Shown: piece after piece, positions 1-8,645 of the stretch
Layout: each line of letters starts with the position of its first letter
Position numbering within the stretch: position 1 is the first letter of the stretch
NCBI GenBank assembly: GCA_029260345.1
Contig: JAJDDK010000002.1
Location: forward strand, 62,001 to 126,000
Origin: Phycisphaerales bacterium
GTDB lineage: Bacteria > Planctomycetota > Phycisphaerae > Phycisphaerales > UBA1924
Reading direction: 5' to 3'
DNA length: 64,000 nucleotides
Notes under the pieces: model-generated
Database searches by the model: none
What the model saw: only the letters and a program-made list of their open reading frames with translations
Told to the model about the DNA's origin: nothing
Translations under genes and position numbers: made by a program

Positions 1-319
1 AGCCGGCGGATTTCAGTTCTTTGTTCACTCGCTGGTCGCGGCTCATGTTTCGATCGATTTTGCGATTCCAGTACGCCGCATTGCTGGCGGGGCGGCGGCA
101 ATGGTCCGGGCAGCCATGCCAGAAGCAGCCATCGACGAACACGGCGATGCGCGACTTGACGAGGACGATGTCCGGCGAGCCGGGCAGCGATTTGCGGAGG
201 CTGTACCGCAAACCTCGCTGGTGGAGGGCGCTACGCAGGAGCAATTCACACGAGGTGTCGCGCGAGCGCACTTGGCGCATGGTCTCAGAGCGAGAAGCGG
301 GGGAGCGGTCGTCAGCCAT
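1..319 (-). CDS. vsr: Very-short-patch repair (Vsr) mismatch endonuclease, 3' part outside window
   Basis: Reading leftwards from ATG at 319, about 106 codons are open and the gene runs off the window edge. Vsr nicks DNA next to T:G mismatches that arise by deamination of 5-methylcytosine. The sequence shows the family hallmarks: Glu25 in DTSCE, Asp50 in SPDIVLV (the catalytic Asp of the PD-(D/E)xK-like fold), and FVDGCFWHGCP at 61-71, which holds His68 and zinc-binding Cys65 and Cys70. AAYWNRKIDRN at 81-91 is also typical. The start overlaps the stop of nadB as TGATG, so it is translated behind nadB. No cytosine methyltransferase is visible here; one may lie beyond the edge. Family assignment is firm; pairing with a methylase is not seen. 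Confidence 0.93.
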   Translation of the reverse strand, partial: MADDRSPASRSETMRQVRSRDTSCELLLRSALHQRGLRYSLRKSLPGSPDIVLVKSRIAVFVDGCFWHGCPDHCRRPASNAAYWNRKIDRNMSRDQRVNKELKSAG

Positions 320-2016
320 CAGTTTGGGGCGCCCGCGATGATGCGCGGCTCGGTGGAATCAACCGGTTGGAGCGTTGGCTCGCTGTCGCCGCGCCGCCAG
401 AGGTCGTGCGCGTGGAATGCGTCACTCGTTTCCGGGAAATCCGCTCTGGCATGACAGCCGCGGCTTTCTTCACGCCACAGCGCCGAACGCGTAATGAGCG
501 CGCCGATGAGCAAAAGGTTTTGCGTTTCCCACCCGGCGGGATCGTCAAAGATTTTGTCCAGCGTGTAGCGGCTCCAGAAATCGAACATCTCCGTCGCATC
601 GCGCAAGCGCGAGCCGGTGCGCTCGATACCGGCGTTGCGCCACATGGCGGAGCGGAGGGATGAGCGCACGTCCTCAAGGTCGAGCATGCCGCGATCGGAA
701 TCGGGGATGCTGGAGACGATCTGCATGGGTGAGGATGGCGCGGTGACGCCCCAAGCGTTTGCCGTGTCACGCATTTCGACACACGCCAAACCGGCGCGCT
801 CTCCAAAGACGAGTCCTTCAAGCAATGAATTGCTTGCAAGGCGATTCGCTCCGTTGACACCTGAGCAGGACGATTCGCCGGCGCAATAGAGTCCCGGCAC
901 ATTCGTGCGTCCATCGAGGTCGGTGCGGACGCCGCCGATCATGTAATGCGCTGCGGGCCGCACAGGGATGAGGTCTGTTGCGGGATCAAGCTCAAATTTT
1001 TCGAGAACGGTCGCGATGCCGGGGAATCGCTCAGCAAAGTTCCGAATGCCTCTGGCGTCGAGGTGGACGTACGTTTCGCCGGTTTCTGCGAGGCGGGCCA
1101 TGATGCCGCGACTCACGACGTCGCGCGGCGCCAGTTCGGCGCGTTCGTGACGTGATTGCATGAATCGCGAGCCGTTGCGGTCGATGAGCGAGGCGCCTTC
1201 ACCTCGCACGGCTTCTGAGATCAGTGCGCGAGAGGCGCCCGCGACATACAGCGCCGTTGGGTGGAATTGCATGAACGCGAGATCGGCAATCTGCGCGCCG
1301 GCGCGGAACGCCATCGCAAGTCCGTCGCCCGTCGCGACTGGTGGATTCGTGGTTTCGCGCCACAGCATGCCTGAGCCGCCGGTGGCGAGGATCGTGGCGC
1401 GAGCCCAGATCATTTGCAGTCCGTAGCGGTGGTGGTGCGTGATCGCGCCCATGCAGGGCGAGCCTGGCGCTTCGGCAGGTGTCAGGAGATCGAGCGCGAA
1501 GCAGGAATCAAAGACGCGAATAGCGGGTGTTGAATTTACGCGCCGCCAAAGGCACCGAACCAGCTCCTTGCCCGTCGCATCGCCATTCGAATGCAATATC
1601 CGCGCGGCGGAGTGCCCTCCTTCAAGACCAAGCTCCACATCGCCGTTCTTGCCACGATCGAACTGCATGCCCCAGTGTTCGAGTTCGCCCATGACGCGCG
1701 GGCCGTTTTCGACCAGGGTGCACACGGCGCGGTCATCGCAAAAATCAGCGCCCGCCGTCAGCGTGTCACTTCGGTGGGCGTCCACGGAGTCATCGGCATT
1801 GACGACGGCCGCGACACCGCCTTGTGCCCAGTTGGTGCTCGATTCGTCGTACGCACGTTTGCACAACAGGATGACATCGCCGTGCTGCGCTGCGGCCAGC
1901 GCGGCGCGCAATCCGGCGACACCCGTACCGACCACCAGTGTGTCGGTGAAGATCTGCGGCAGCAGTGTGCCGCGGAACGGAATCAGGTAGCGGCGTGCGC
2001 TCAGAATCGGGTCCAT
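319..2016 (-). CDS. nadB: L-aspartate oxidase
   Basis: FAD enzyme that oxidises L-aspartate to iminoaspartate, the first step of de novo NAD synthesis in the cytoplasm. At 565 residues it is slightly longer than the usual 530 or so. The FAD-binding GTGVAG motif is at 30-35, SSTNWAQGG at 58-66, and the C-terminal flavin loop NGANRLASNSLLEG near 385-398, preceded by HYMIGGV with its conserved His and Arg surroundings. It is divergent from the thioesterase gene with only 40 bp between starts, and its stop overlaps the start of vsr. nadC lies 13 kb away in another operon; nadA is not seen. The first ATG is used because nothing closer to the FAD motif fits. Confidence 0.96.
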   Translation of the reverse strand: MDPILSARRYLIPFRGTLLPQIFTDTLVVGTGVAGLRAALAAAQHGDVILLCKRAYDESSTNWAQGGVAAVVNADDSVDAHRSDTLTAGADFCDDRAVCTLVENGPRVMGELEHWGMQFDRGKNGDVELGLEGGHSAARILHSNGDATGKELVRCLWRRVNSTPAIRVFDSCFALDLLTPAEAPGSPCMGAITHHHRYGLQMIWARATILATGGSGMLWRETTNPPVATGDGLAMAFRAGAQIADLAFMQFHPTALYVAGASRALISEAVRGEGASLIDRNGSRFMQSRHERAELAPRDVVSRGIMARLAETGETYVHLDARGIRNFAERFPGIATVLEKFELDPATDLIPVRPAAHYMIGGVRTDLDGRTNVPGLYCAGESSCSGVNGANRLASNSLLEGLVFGERAGLACVEMRDTANAWGVTAPSSPMQIVSSIPDSDRGMLDLEDVRSSLRSAMWRNAGIERTGSRLRDATEMFDFWSRYTLDKIFDDPAGWETQNLLLIGALITRSALWREESRGCHARADFPETSDAFHAHDLWRRGDSEPTLQPVDSTEPRIIAGAPN

Positions 2017-2056
2017 CGCTGGAAACGAGTGTAGCCCCCGGCGATACCATGAAGCG

Positions 2057-2488
2057 ATGAAGGATCAGGGAAGCCCGGATTCAACGGCGGAGCGGCGTTT
2101 GGCGCTCCGCGTGGTCACGCTGCCGCGCGACACCAACCAGTACGGCACGATTTTCGGCGGCGTGATTCTGTCGTACATCGACCAGGCGGGGTTTGTGGAG
2201 GCGCGCCGGCATGGGTGCCATCGATGGGTGACGGCGGCGATTGATCGCGTCGAATTCATCGCGCCGGTGCATTTGGGCGACACGGTGAATTTCTATGGGC
2301 AGACCACCCGAACCGGCACGAAGAGCGTGACGGTGGAGATTGCGGTGGAGGCGGAGCGCTTTGACACCGGAAAGCCGGTGTCCGTCACGAGCGCGACGCT
2401 CACGATGGTCTCCGTCGATGCGGACGGGAAGCCGATTCCGTTTCGATCGGCGCCGACCGTGACCGAGCCGAAAGGCGGCAGCGCGTGA
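2057..2488 (+). CDS. Hot-dog acyl-CoA thioesterase (YciA-like)
   Basis: Single hot-dog domain protein of 143 residues that should hydrolyse acyl-CoA to free acid and CoA. The motif PRDTNQYGTIFGG (about 24-36) is the signature of the YciA/ACOT group, with the catalytic Asp in the following helix (SYIDQAG). The strand AAIDRVEFIAPVHLGD is also characteristic. Substrate range cannot be read from the sequence. It begins a run of genes on the plus strand; its TGA stop overlaps the GTG start of purN as GTGA, so the two are translationally coupled even though they share no pathway. Confidence 0.9.
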   Translation: MKDQGSPDSTAERRLALRVVTLPRDTNQYGTIFGGVILSYIDQAGFVEARRHGCHRWVTAAIDRVEFIAPVHLGDTVNFYGQTTRTGTKSVTVEIAVEAERFDTGKPVSVTSATLTMVSVDADGKPIPFRSAPTVTEPKGGSA

Positions 2489-3102
2489 CGGCGCGGCTCG
2501 CGATTTTTCTTTCCGGATCCGGGCGCACGCTCGTGAATTTGCTGGAGCGCATTGACGCAGGCGATGTCCCAGCGGAAGTCGCCCTGGTGGTCGCTTCACG
2601 TGAATGTCGCGGCGCCGAACTGGCCCGCGAAAGCGGCATCGACACGCGTGTGATCTCAGGGAACGTCAGCGCAGAGACGGTTGAACAGCTCCTCACGGAA
2701 TCGCGCGCCGAATATGCGGCGCTGGCCGGTTACTTGCGGCTGCTCGGCGTTCCCGCGTCCTGTCGCGGCAGAATGGTGAACATTCACCCGGCTTTGCTTC
2801 CTTCGTTCGGCGGCGCAGGGATGTACGGCGATCGCGTGCATCAGGCGGTGCTTGATGCGGGCTGCAAAGTCTCTGGCTGCACCGTTCATTTTTGTGACGA
2901 TCGCTATGACACAGGGCCGATCATTGCGCAGCAGTGCTGCCCGGTGTTTGACGACGACACCGCTTCGTCGCTTGCGGCCCGTGTCTTTGCGCTTGAGATG
3001 GAACTCTACCCTGCCGTGATCCGAACACTGGTGGAGGGTCGAATTCACGTCCTTGGTCGGAGCACGCGAACGGCGCCGCCCGCCGCATCGGGACCGTTAT
3101 GA
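2485..3102 (+). CDS. purN: Phosphoribosylglycinamide formyltransferase
   Basis: Folate-dependent GAR transformylase, third step of purine synthesis: transfers formyl from 10-formyl-THF to GAR. It has 205 residues, the usual length. The N-terminal IFLSGSGRTLVNLLE (7-21) matches the phosphate-binding start. The NIHPALLPSFGGAGMYG stretch (about 98-114) holds the catalytic Asn-His pair, and GCTVHFCDDRYDTGPIIAQ (about 132-150) holds the catalytic Asp. The start is GTG at 2485, fixed by a GTGA overlap with the thioesterase stop; the stop overlaps the next ATG as ATGA. No other purine genes are near. Confidence 0.95.
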   Translation: MTARLAIFLSGSGRTLVNLLERIDAGDVPAEVALVVASRECRGAELARESGIDTRVISGNVSAETVEQLLTESRAEYAALAGYLRLLGVPASCRGRMVNIHPALLPSFGGAGMYGDRVHQAVLDAGCKVSGCTVHFCDDRYDTGPIIAQQCCPVFDDDTASSLAARVFALEMELYPAVIRTLVEGRIHVLGRSTRTAPPAASGPL

Positions 3103-4541
3103 AGCGAAGTTTTCTGCTTGCATTTCTATTGGGCTTGTTCGCGGCGAATGCCTTTGCCGCGCTGCCAGATGCAGAGAAATCAAAGGAATCGGCGCGCGCC
3201 GCCATGCGCGACGGTGATTGGATCGCCGCTCGCTCCGCCCTTGAATCATTGCTTGCGGAGGCGCCTAGCGACCCTGCCGCGTGGTACGATCTTGCCGTTG
3301 CGTGCGCACAGAGTGGTGACATTGATGAATCGATAGCCGCGCTGATTCAAGCGATCAAGAATGGATTCATTGACCTTCGTCAAATGGAACGTGACTCGCG
3401 ACTGACGCCGGTGCGCGCGTCGCCTGAGTATCGCGCCATCATCACTGGCTGGCGTGAGGTGCTGGACGCTCGTGGAGATACCAACGAGGAATCATTGAAA
3501 CGACTTCTCGGAAGTGGCTACGTCTATGCACGTGACCCGGAACTGCGACTGATCTACGCCAGCGCATTCAACCCTCAGTCATTCGATATTGCGCAGGAAG
3601 AAGTCAGCAACGTCGCAGAATGGGCGTTCGCCAATCTTTTCGAGGCGCCAGATCCGGATGATCCGCGCCCCTCGCCGTGGGTGACCGTCGTCCTGCCGAC
3701 GCCCGAGCATTTCGTCAGCTTCATGATGACACTCGGCGCCGGGCCGAATGTCGGCGGCCTTTATGACAACGATCGAAGCCAGTTGATCTGTCAGGACATC
3801 GGTCCAAGTTTGCGACATGAGTTCCTGCATGTGCTGCACTGGCGGCTGCTCGCGGAGACCGGCCAGCGCCATCCTGACTGGATCATGGAAGGGCTGGGCT
3901 GCTTTGTTGAGGACATGGATCAGGACGATGAAGCGCCCGGCGGCTGGCGGGCGGCGCCGTCCTGGCGCACCAACATCGCCAAGCGGCTTCTTGACCTCGG
4001 GCGGCTCATGCCGCTGGATGAATTGATCACGATGGACCGGCGCGTGTTCCGTTCACGTCGCCCGAATGCAAATTACGCCCAAGCCCGCGCATTCATCATG
4101 TTTCTCGCGGATGCCGGTCAGCTTGGTGCATTCTTTCGCGCGTATCTCGAATCCTGCCCTGACGATCCATCGGGGAAGGCCGCGCTTGAGTTGGTGTTCG
4201 ACGAGCCTCTCGCCAGCATCAATTCGGCCTATCGCATCTGGCTCGCAGAATTGCCGTTCGCAGCCGAGGAGATTCGCCCGGGCATGGCGAGCCTTGGCGT
4301 GGTCGTCGCGGCCGGGCGCGGCGACGGGCCGGTCATTGATGAGGTCGTCGCGGGCACGGCGGCTCGCAAGTCCGGGCTGCGGCTTCGCGATGTCATTGTC
4401 TCGGTGGACGGTCGAAGCACGCGGACGCTTCCCGATCTGGTGCGCGTCCTCAGCGATTACGCTCCCGGCGACGCGGTCAGTGTCGAAGTGCGGCGCGGAT
4501 CGCGTCGACTCACGCTCGAAGTTGAGCTTTCTGAGCGATAA
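3099..4541 (+). CDS. Secreted TPR / zinc-metallopeptidase-like / PDZ protein
   Basis: 480 residues with a clear signal peptide (MKRSFLLAFLLGLFAANAFA). Residues about 25-110 are TPR-like helices (AAWYDLAVACAQSGDIDESI). The middle carries HEFLH at 240-244, a zinc-protease HExxH motif, with a downstream EGLGCFVED that could give the third ligand. This resembles DUF1570-type gluzincin-like domains of planctomycetes. The last 90 residues are a PDZ domain (SLGVVV, GTAARKSGLRLRDVIVSVDG). It probably acts in the periplasm on exported proteins, but the substrate is unknown. The start is coupled to purN (ATGA). Protease assignment rests on the motif only. Confidence 0.78.
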   Translation: MKRSFLLAFLLGLFAANAFAALPDAEKSKESARAAMRDGDWIAARSALESLLAEAPSDPAAWYDLAVACAQSGDIDESIAALIQAIKNGFIDLRQMERDSRLTPVRASPEYRAIITGWREVLDARGDTNEESLKRLLGSGYVYARDPELRLIYASAFNPQSFDIAQEEVSNVAEWAFANLFEAPDPDDPRPSPWVTVVLPTPEHFVSFMMTLGAGPNVGGLYDNDRSQLICQDIGPSLRHEFLHVLHWRLLAETGQRHPDWIMEGLGCFVEDMDQDDEAPGGWRAAPSWRTNIAKRLLDLGRLMPLDELITMDRRVFRSRRPNANYAQARAFIMFLADAGQLGAFFRAYLESCPDDPSGKAALELVFDEPLASINSAYRIWLAELPFAAEEIRPGMASLGVVVAAGRGDGPVIDEVVAGTAARKSGLRLRDVIVSVDGRSTRTLPDLVRVLSDYAPGDAVSVEVRRGSRRLTLEVELSER

Positions 4542-4652
4542 TGCCGAAACTGGGCGAGTCGCGTTCTGAACAACCCTGCTACCGCTGCGGTATGTTCAGC
4601 GAGGCCGCACGCTGGGCCAATGCGGCTTCCTGACTCCATCGACCCCGGACCC

Positions 4653-5585
4653 ATGGCCAAACGACCACGACGATCATTCGGAGCCGATTTTCGCACCTTC
4701 TTCGTGAAGGGTCTGGCGATCCTTCTGCCCACGGTGCTCACGCTCTGGATCGTTGTGCAGTTGTTCCTATTCGTGCAGACGAGGGTGGCAGAGCCGATCA
4801 ACGTCGGCATTCGCTTCGCGGTGATTCAACTGGCGCCGAAATTCCTACCGACGGCGCAGCAGCCGGAATGGTTCATTGTCACGGACGATCAGGTGCAGCA
4901 GCTCAAGGCAGAGCGGGCGCGGATGGCGCAGCGTCCGGTGCCTGAGTCCATGCTCCGGATCCAGATTCGTCAGCGCAACCTCAAGGAATTCTGGGACGAC
5001 CACTGGTACCTGCGCGGCATTGGCCTGGCGGTCGCCATCATCCTGATTTACCTCGCAGGGCGACTGCTTGGCGGCTATCTCGGCCGGCGCGCGTACGGTC
5101 GCGTGGAGCGGTTTTTCAGCCGGCTCCCTGTCTTCAAACAGGTGTACCCGCACGTCAAACAGGTGGTGGAGTTCATTTTTGGCGAACGCGACAAGCTGAA
5201 ATTCAATCGCGTGGTGCTGGTGGAATATCCGCGCAAGGGCATATGGACGGTCGGTCTGATGACCGGCGACTCCATGAGGGATATCGAACGTGTGGCTGGC
5301 GCTGAGTGCGTCACGGTGTTCATTCCTTCCAGCCCGACGCCCTTCACCGGGTACACGATCACCGTCCTTCGAAAGGATGCGATCGACCTGGCGATCACCG
5401 TCGAAGAGGCGCTTCGATTCGTCGTGACCGGCGGCGTGCTGATCCCGGAATCGCAGGAAATCACCGGTGCGCCGCGTGTTTCCAGCGGGCCAACGGTGGC
5501 GGAGTTGGCAGAATCGACTTCAGCCGCGAAGATGTCTCCCGGCGCGGACCGGGGCGACGCCCCAGACACCGCGGGCGACGCCTAG
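4653..5585 (+). CDS. DUF502 inner-membrane protein
   Basis: Two-helix membrane protein of the DUF502 family, function unknown. Helix 1 is FFVKGLAILLPTVLTLWIVV near the N-terminus, helix 2 is GIGLAVAIILIYLAGRLLGG in the middle. Between them is a loop with a long charged segment rich in Gln and Arg. The conserved core follows: RLPVFKQVYPHVKQV, then a soluble domain with the lines VVLVEYPRKGIW and VTVFIPSSPTPFTGY that define the family. I start at the internal ATG (MAKRPRRSF) because family members begin just ahead of helix 1; an upstream ATG at 4620 would add 11 residues and neither start has a good ribosome-binding site. It is followed 22 bp later by hpf. Confidence 0.85.
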   Translation: MAKRPRRSFGADFRTFFVKGLAILLPTVLTLWIVVQLFLFVQTRVAEPINVGIRFAVIQLAPKFLPTAQQPEWFIVTDDQVQQLKAERARMAQRPVPESMLRIQIRQRNLKEFWDDHWYLRGIGLAVAIILIYLAGRLLGGYLGRRAYGRVERFFSRLPVFKQVYPHVKQVVEFIFGERDKLKFNRVVLVEYPRKGIWTVGLMTGDSMRDIERVAGAECVTVFIPSSPTPFTGYTITVLRKDAIDLAITVEEALRFVVTGGVLIPESQEITGAPRVSSGPTVAELAESTSAAKMSPGADRGDAPDTAGDA

Positions 5586-5607
5586 CGACGCGGAATCAGG
5601 AGACGCA

Positions 5608-5913
5608 ATGCGGATTGAAATCAGCGGTCGAGGACTCGAAGTCACGGATGCCATTCGGGCCTATGCCGATCAGAAGTGTCAAAAGCTGCTCAAGTTCTAC
5701 GACGGAGTACTGGAGATCGAGGTTGTTCTTGATCAGGAGCGACGCGATCATCACGAAGAGTTCACAGCAGAACTCATCATCAATGTCGTCAAGCATGAGC
5801 CGCTCGTGGCCAAAGCTGATGGGGCGGACGTATACGCGAGCATTGACGTCGCGGTTGACAAAGCCACGCGCCAATTGAGGGATTTCAAGGGAAAACTCCG
5901 GGAGCATCACTGA
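5608..5913 (+). CDS. hpf: Ribosome hibernation promoting factor, short form
   Basis: 101 residues of the HPF/RaiA family, which bind the 30S decoding region and help to inactivate or dimerise ribosomes in slow growth. The sequence has the expected start MRIEISGRGLEVTDAIRAYA, the basic DQKCQKLLKF, and YASIDVAVDKATRQLRDFK near the end. It lacks the C-terminal dimerisation domain of long HPF, so it is the short type. The start is set by AGGAG at 5598-5602, five bases ahead of ATG. hpf-ptsN-ptsH is an arrangement also known from proteobacterial rpoN regions, though rpoN is not present here. Confidence 0.95.
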   Translation: MRIEISGRGLEVTDAIRAYADQKCQKLLKFYDGVLEIEVVLDQERRDHHEEFTAELIINVVKHEPLVAKADGADVYASIDVAVDKATRQLRDFKGKLREHH

Positions 5914-5949
5914 CGACACGTCAGCGTCCGGGACGGCTGGAGCAATTCG

Positions 5950-6423
5950 ATGAAGCTGTGCGACATCGTTCAAAAGAACGCAATTATCACCAACCTCGAA
6001 TCCACCGAGCGCGACGACGTCGTCCGCGAGCTTGTTGGTGCGATTATTTCATCCGGCGCCGCGCCGGAGTCACTCCGCGCTGAACTCGTGGACGCGGTTC
6101 TCGATCGAGAGCGTCGCGGTTCGACGGGATTCGGTCGCGGCGTCGCGGTGCCGCACGTGAAGCACACGTCGGTGAAGGAGATCAGCGCCGCTGTCGGGCT
6201 CAGTCCGTCCGGAGTGGATTTCAACGCCCTCGACAAGCAGCCGGTCTACTCCGTCTTCCTGCTGCTCAGCCCGGCGGACAATCCCGAAGAGCATTTGCAG
6301 GCGATGGAGGTCATCTTCAAGAGCCTCAGCCACGAAACGTTTCGTCGTTTCCTCCGCCAGGCGACCACTGTCGAAGAGGTCGTCACGTTGCTTGAGGACA
6401 GCGACAGCCAGCAGTTGACGTAA
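5950..6423 (+). CDS. ptsN: PTS IIA protein, nitrogen/fructose type
   Basis: 157-residue EIIA domain of the mannitol/fructose/Ntr class, a cytoplasmic phosphocarrier or regulator. The phosphorylated His is His69 in GRGVAVPH (62-69), a motif this class uses. The fold signatures GSTGFGRG and the LLLSPADNPEEHLQAMEVI stretch follow. It stands alone as a IIA domain without IIB or IIC, which fits a regulatory PTS-Ntr role rather than sugar import. Neighbours are hpf before and HPr after, so HPr is the probable phosphate donor. Enzyme I is not in the window. Confidence 0.92.
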   Translation: MKLCDIVQKNAIITNLESTERDDVVRELVGAIISSGAAPESLRAELVDAVLDRERRGSTGFGRGVAVPHVKHTSVKEISAAVGLSPSGVDFNALDKQPVYSVFLLLSPADNPEEHLQAMEVIFKSLSHETFRRFLRQATTVEEVVTLLEDSDSQQLT

Positions 6424-6488
6424 GACACGCCTTGTCTCGACGCAAGTGAAGGCGATGACCCATCGCCCCATCGGAAGGAGTCTCATCG

Positions 6489-6764
6489 GTGTCGCAGCGC
6501 GCAAGCGCCCGAGTGACGATTCAGAATCGCCTCGGTTTTCACGCGCGCCCGGCGACGGCTTTTGCGCAACTGGCGATGGAGTTCGAATCTTCGATCGTCA
6601 TCAAGGGACCGGATGAAGACGTGGACGGCAAGTCCATCATGCAGATCCTGATGCTGGGCGCCACGCAGGGAACGAGTCTCGAGATCATCGCTGAAGGCGC
6701 TGATTCAAAACAGGCGATTGAAAAGCTTTCCGAACTTGTTGAATCCGGATTCGGTGAGGAGTGA
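6489..6764 (+). CDS. ptsH: Phosphocarrier protein HPr (or NPr)
   Basis: 91 residues, normal for HPr. The catalytic His18 sits in NRLGFHARPA (13-22) and the regulatory serine region is GKSIMQIL with Ser49, so both the enzyme I and, in principle, the HPr-kinase site are kept. It should pass phosphate to the PtsN product encoded just upstream. The start is GTG at 6489, with AAGGAG at 6475-6480 in front. The next gene begins four bases after its stop. Neither HPr kinase nor enzyme I is encoded nearby. Confidence 0.95.
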   Translation: MSQRASARVTIQNRLGFHARPATAFAQLAMEFESSIVIKGPDEDVDGKSIMQILMLGATQGTSLEIIAEGADSKQAIEKLSELVESGFGEE

Positions 6765-6767
6765 CCG

Positions 6768-6974
6768 GTGGCGACAGCGCTGGACAAATCATTCCTCAAA
6801 CTGCTTCGGTGTCCGCTGACCGGCGCTCCGCTCGTGCAAGCTGGCGATGAACTCATTGCTGATTGCCCCGATCCCGCGCCGAGATATCCAATCATCGATG
6901 GGAAACCGATCTTGACGGCCGAAGCCGCCCGACTCCCAGATGGGGTGTCACTCGATGAAGTTCGCCGCGATTAA
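6768..6974 (+). CDS. Trm112 / UPF0434-like small protein
   Basis: 68 residues with the Trm112 layout: LLRCPLTGAPLV near the N-terminus and PRYPIIDGKPIL in the second half. Eukaryotic Trm112 activates several methyltransferases; the bacterial role is unknown. The usual second Cys of the first CxxC is replaced (CPLTG), so zinc binding by that pair looks lost, which is common in short bacterial members. The start is GTG four bases after ptsH. Its TAA stop lies in a TTAA tetramer that also gives the stop codon of the convergent murA. Confidence 0.85.
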   Translation: MATALDKSFLKLLRCPLTGAPLVQAGDELIADCPDPAPRYPIIDGKPILTAEAARLPDGVSLDEVRRD

Positions 6975-8392
6975 TTGCTCGCCGCGGACACCGGCTGCAG
7001 GTCAAAGTCGCCCACTTGGGTCACCGGCGCGGCGGCTGCCTTCTCATCACGCACACGCTCAATGTCAGCGCCGAGCGAGCGCAAGCCGACTTCAAGGCGC
7101 TCGTACCCGCGATCCAGGTGATACACACGGCTGATCGTCGTCGTGCCGCGCGCTGCAAGCCCGGCAAGCACGAGGCCGGCGGACGCACGCAAGTCGCTCG
7201 CCATCACCGGAGCGCCAACGAGGTGATCGACACCCGTCACAACAACAGTCGCGTCCTCGCGCGTCAGCGTGGCGCCAAGGCGCGACAATTCCGCAACATG
7301 CAGGAATCGCTGCGGAAAGATGCGCTCCGTGATCACGCTGTTGCCGTGGGCGAGGCACACGAGCGCCATGAGCTGTGCTTGCAAATCCGTGGGGAATCCC
7401 GGGTGCGGCTGCGTGGTGATTTGCGTCGGATGCATCACGCCTTCGCGCCGAACACGACACGTCGCACGCATCGGATCGATCTGATCCACGATCTCAAGGC
7501 TCACGCCAATTTCACGCAGTGTCTCGGTGACCGCCATCATCGCATCGAGCGGGCAATTCTCGATCGTGACATCGCCGTCCGAAATCGCGCCCGCGATCAT
7601 GAACGTGCCCGCCTCGATGCGGTCCGGCAGCACCACGTGGTCAGCGCCATGCAATTCGGGAACGCCATGAATCGTAATGCGCGGGGTGCCGGCGCCCTCG
7701 ATACGCGCGCCCATCTGCGTGAGCAGCGCGGCAAGGTCCACAATCTCCGGCTCGCACGCGGCGCACTCGATAATGGTTTCGCCCTCAGCCAAAGTCGCCG
7801 CGGACATGATGTTGGCCGTACCAAGGACGGTTGAACCAAAGCGGCCACCCAGGAAGACTCGGGCGCCGCGCAGTCGTCGTTCACCGCGATCGTTCTGCGG
7901 CGCGGTGAGCACCATGTCGCCGGAATCGAGATGGATATCGGCCCCGAGCGCGCCCAATCCTTTTAAGTGCAGATCAATGGGCCGGTCGCCAATGGCGCAC
8001 CCGCCGGGCATCGCTATGCGAGCTTGGCCACGGCGCGCGAGCATCGGTCCCAGAACACACACACTCGCGCGCATCGTGCGCACAATGTCGTATCGGGCGT
8101 GACTGGCGGATTCAATCGAAGTGCGCAATTCCATGGGCGGCGCCATCGGGCGCACCTGGCGATCAATTTTCAGACTTTGTCGCCCCGTCTCGACACGCTG
8201 ACATTCGCAGCCGAGTTCCGCCAGCAGCGAGCGCATGTTTCGAATATCAGCAAGGTCCGGTACGTCGCGCAGTGTGACGGTTTGGTCCGTCAGCAGAGCC
8301 GCCGCCATCAAAGGAAGCGATGCGTTCTTGGCCCCGTTGACACGAATGGTCCCGGAAAGTGGCTTCCCGCCACGGATGACAAAGGCGTCCAT
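6971..8392 (-). CDS. murA: UDP-N-acetylglucosamine 1-carboxyvinyltransferase
   Basis: Transfers enolpyruvate from PEP to UDP-GlcNAc, the first committed step of peptidoglycan synthesis and the fosfomycin target. Lys22-Asn23 in NGAKNAS bind substrate. The catalytic Cys is Cys132 in MPGGCAIGDRP, equivalent to E. coli Cys115, so fosfomycin sensitivity is predicted. The protein has 473 residues against about 420, through a 17-residue N-terminal insert near 71-98 and a C-terminal tail of about 20 residues. It stands alone and converges on the Trm112-like gene with overlapping stop codons. Its presence agrees with peptidoglycan-containing planctomycetes. Confidence 0.96.
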   Translation of the reverse strand: MDAFVIRGGKPLSGTIRVNGAKNASLPLMAAALLTDQTVTLRDVPDLADIRNMRSLLAELGCECQRVETGRQSLKIDRQVRPMAPPMELRTSIESASHARYDIVRTMRASVCVLGPMLARRGQARIAMPGGCAIGDRPIDLHLKGLGALGADIHLDSGDMVLTAPQNDRGERRLRGARVFLGGRFGSTVLGTANIMSAATLAEGETIIECAACEPEIVDLAALLTQMGARIEGAGTPRITIHGVPELHGADHVVLPDRIEAGTFMIAGAISDGDVTIENCPLDAMMAVTETLREIGVSLEIVDQIDPMRATCRVRREGVMHPTQITTQPHPGFPTDLQAQLMALVCLAHGNSVITERIFPQRFLHVAELSRLGATLTREDATVVVTGVDHLVGAPVMASDLRASAGLVLAGLAARGTTTISRVYHLDRGYERLEVGLRSLGADIERVRDEKAAAAPVTQVGDFDLQPVSAASN

Positions 8393-8645
8393 GCCTGTTC
8401 TCCCAGCTTCGGCGCGGCGAGATCCGCGCGCGTCCGATCATAACAGCCTCGGCCGAACCACCGGGCCGGTGGAAAGCTGGTGGACGGCGCAACCCTCCCA
8501 GCTTGACCTCCAAACGTACTTTCACGTGTCTTCTCGCTTCGCGGCGTCCTCTGTGAATCGTACGGTTCGCTCTGAGTCATGCAGTGTTCTCTCAGCCGCC
8601 GGGTGTCATTCGGCGGCGACCGCTGCTTTTGACGGAGGTGTGATT

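Noticed and set aside
7016-7834. 272-codon open frame opposite murA
   Set aside because: Antisense shadow of murA, with composition rich in His and Arg and no domain.
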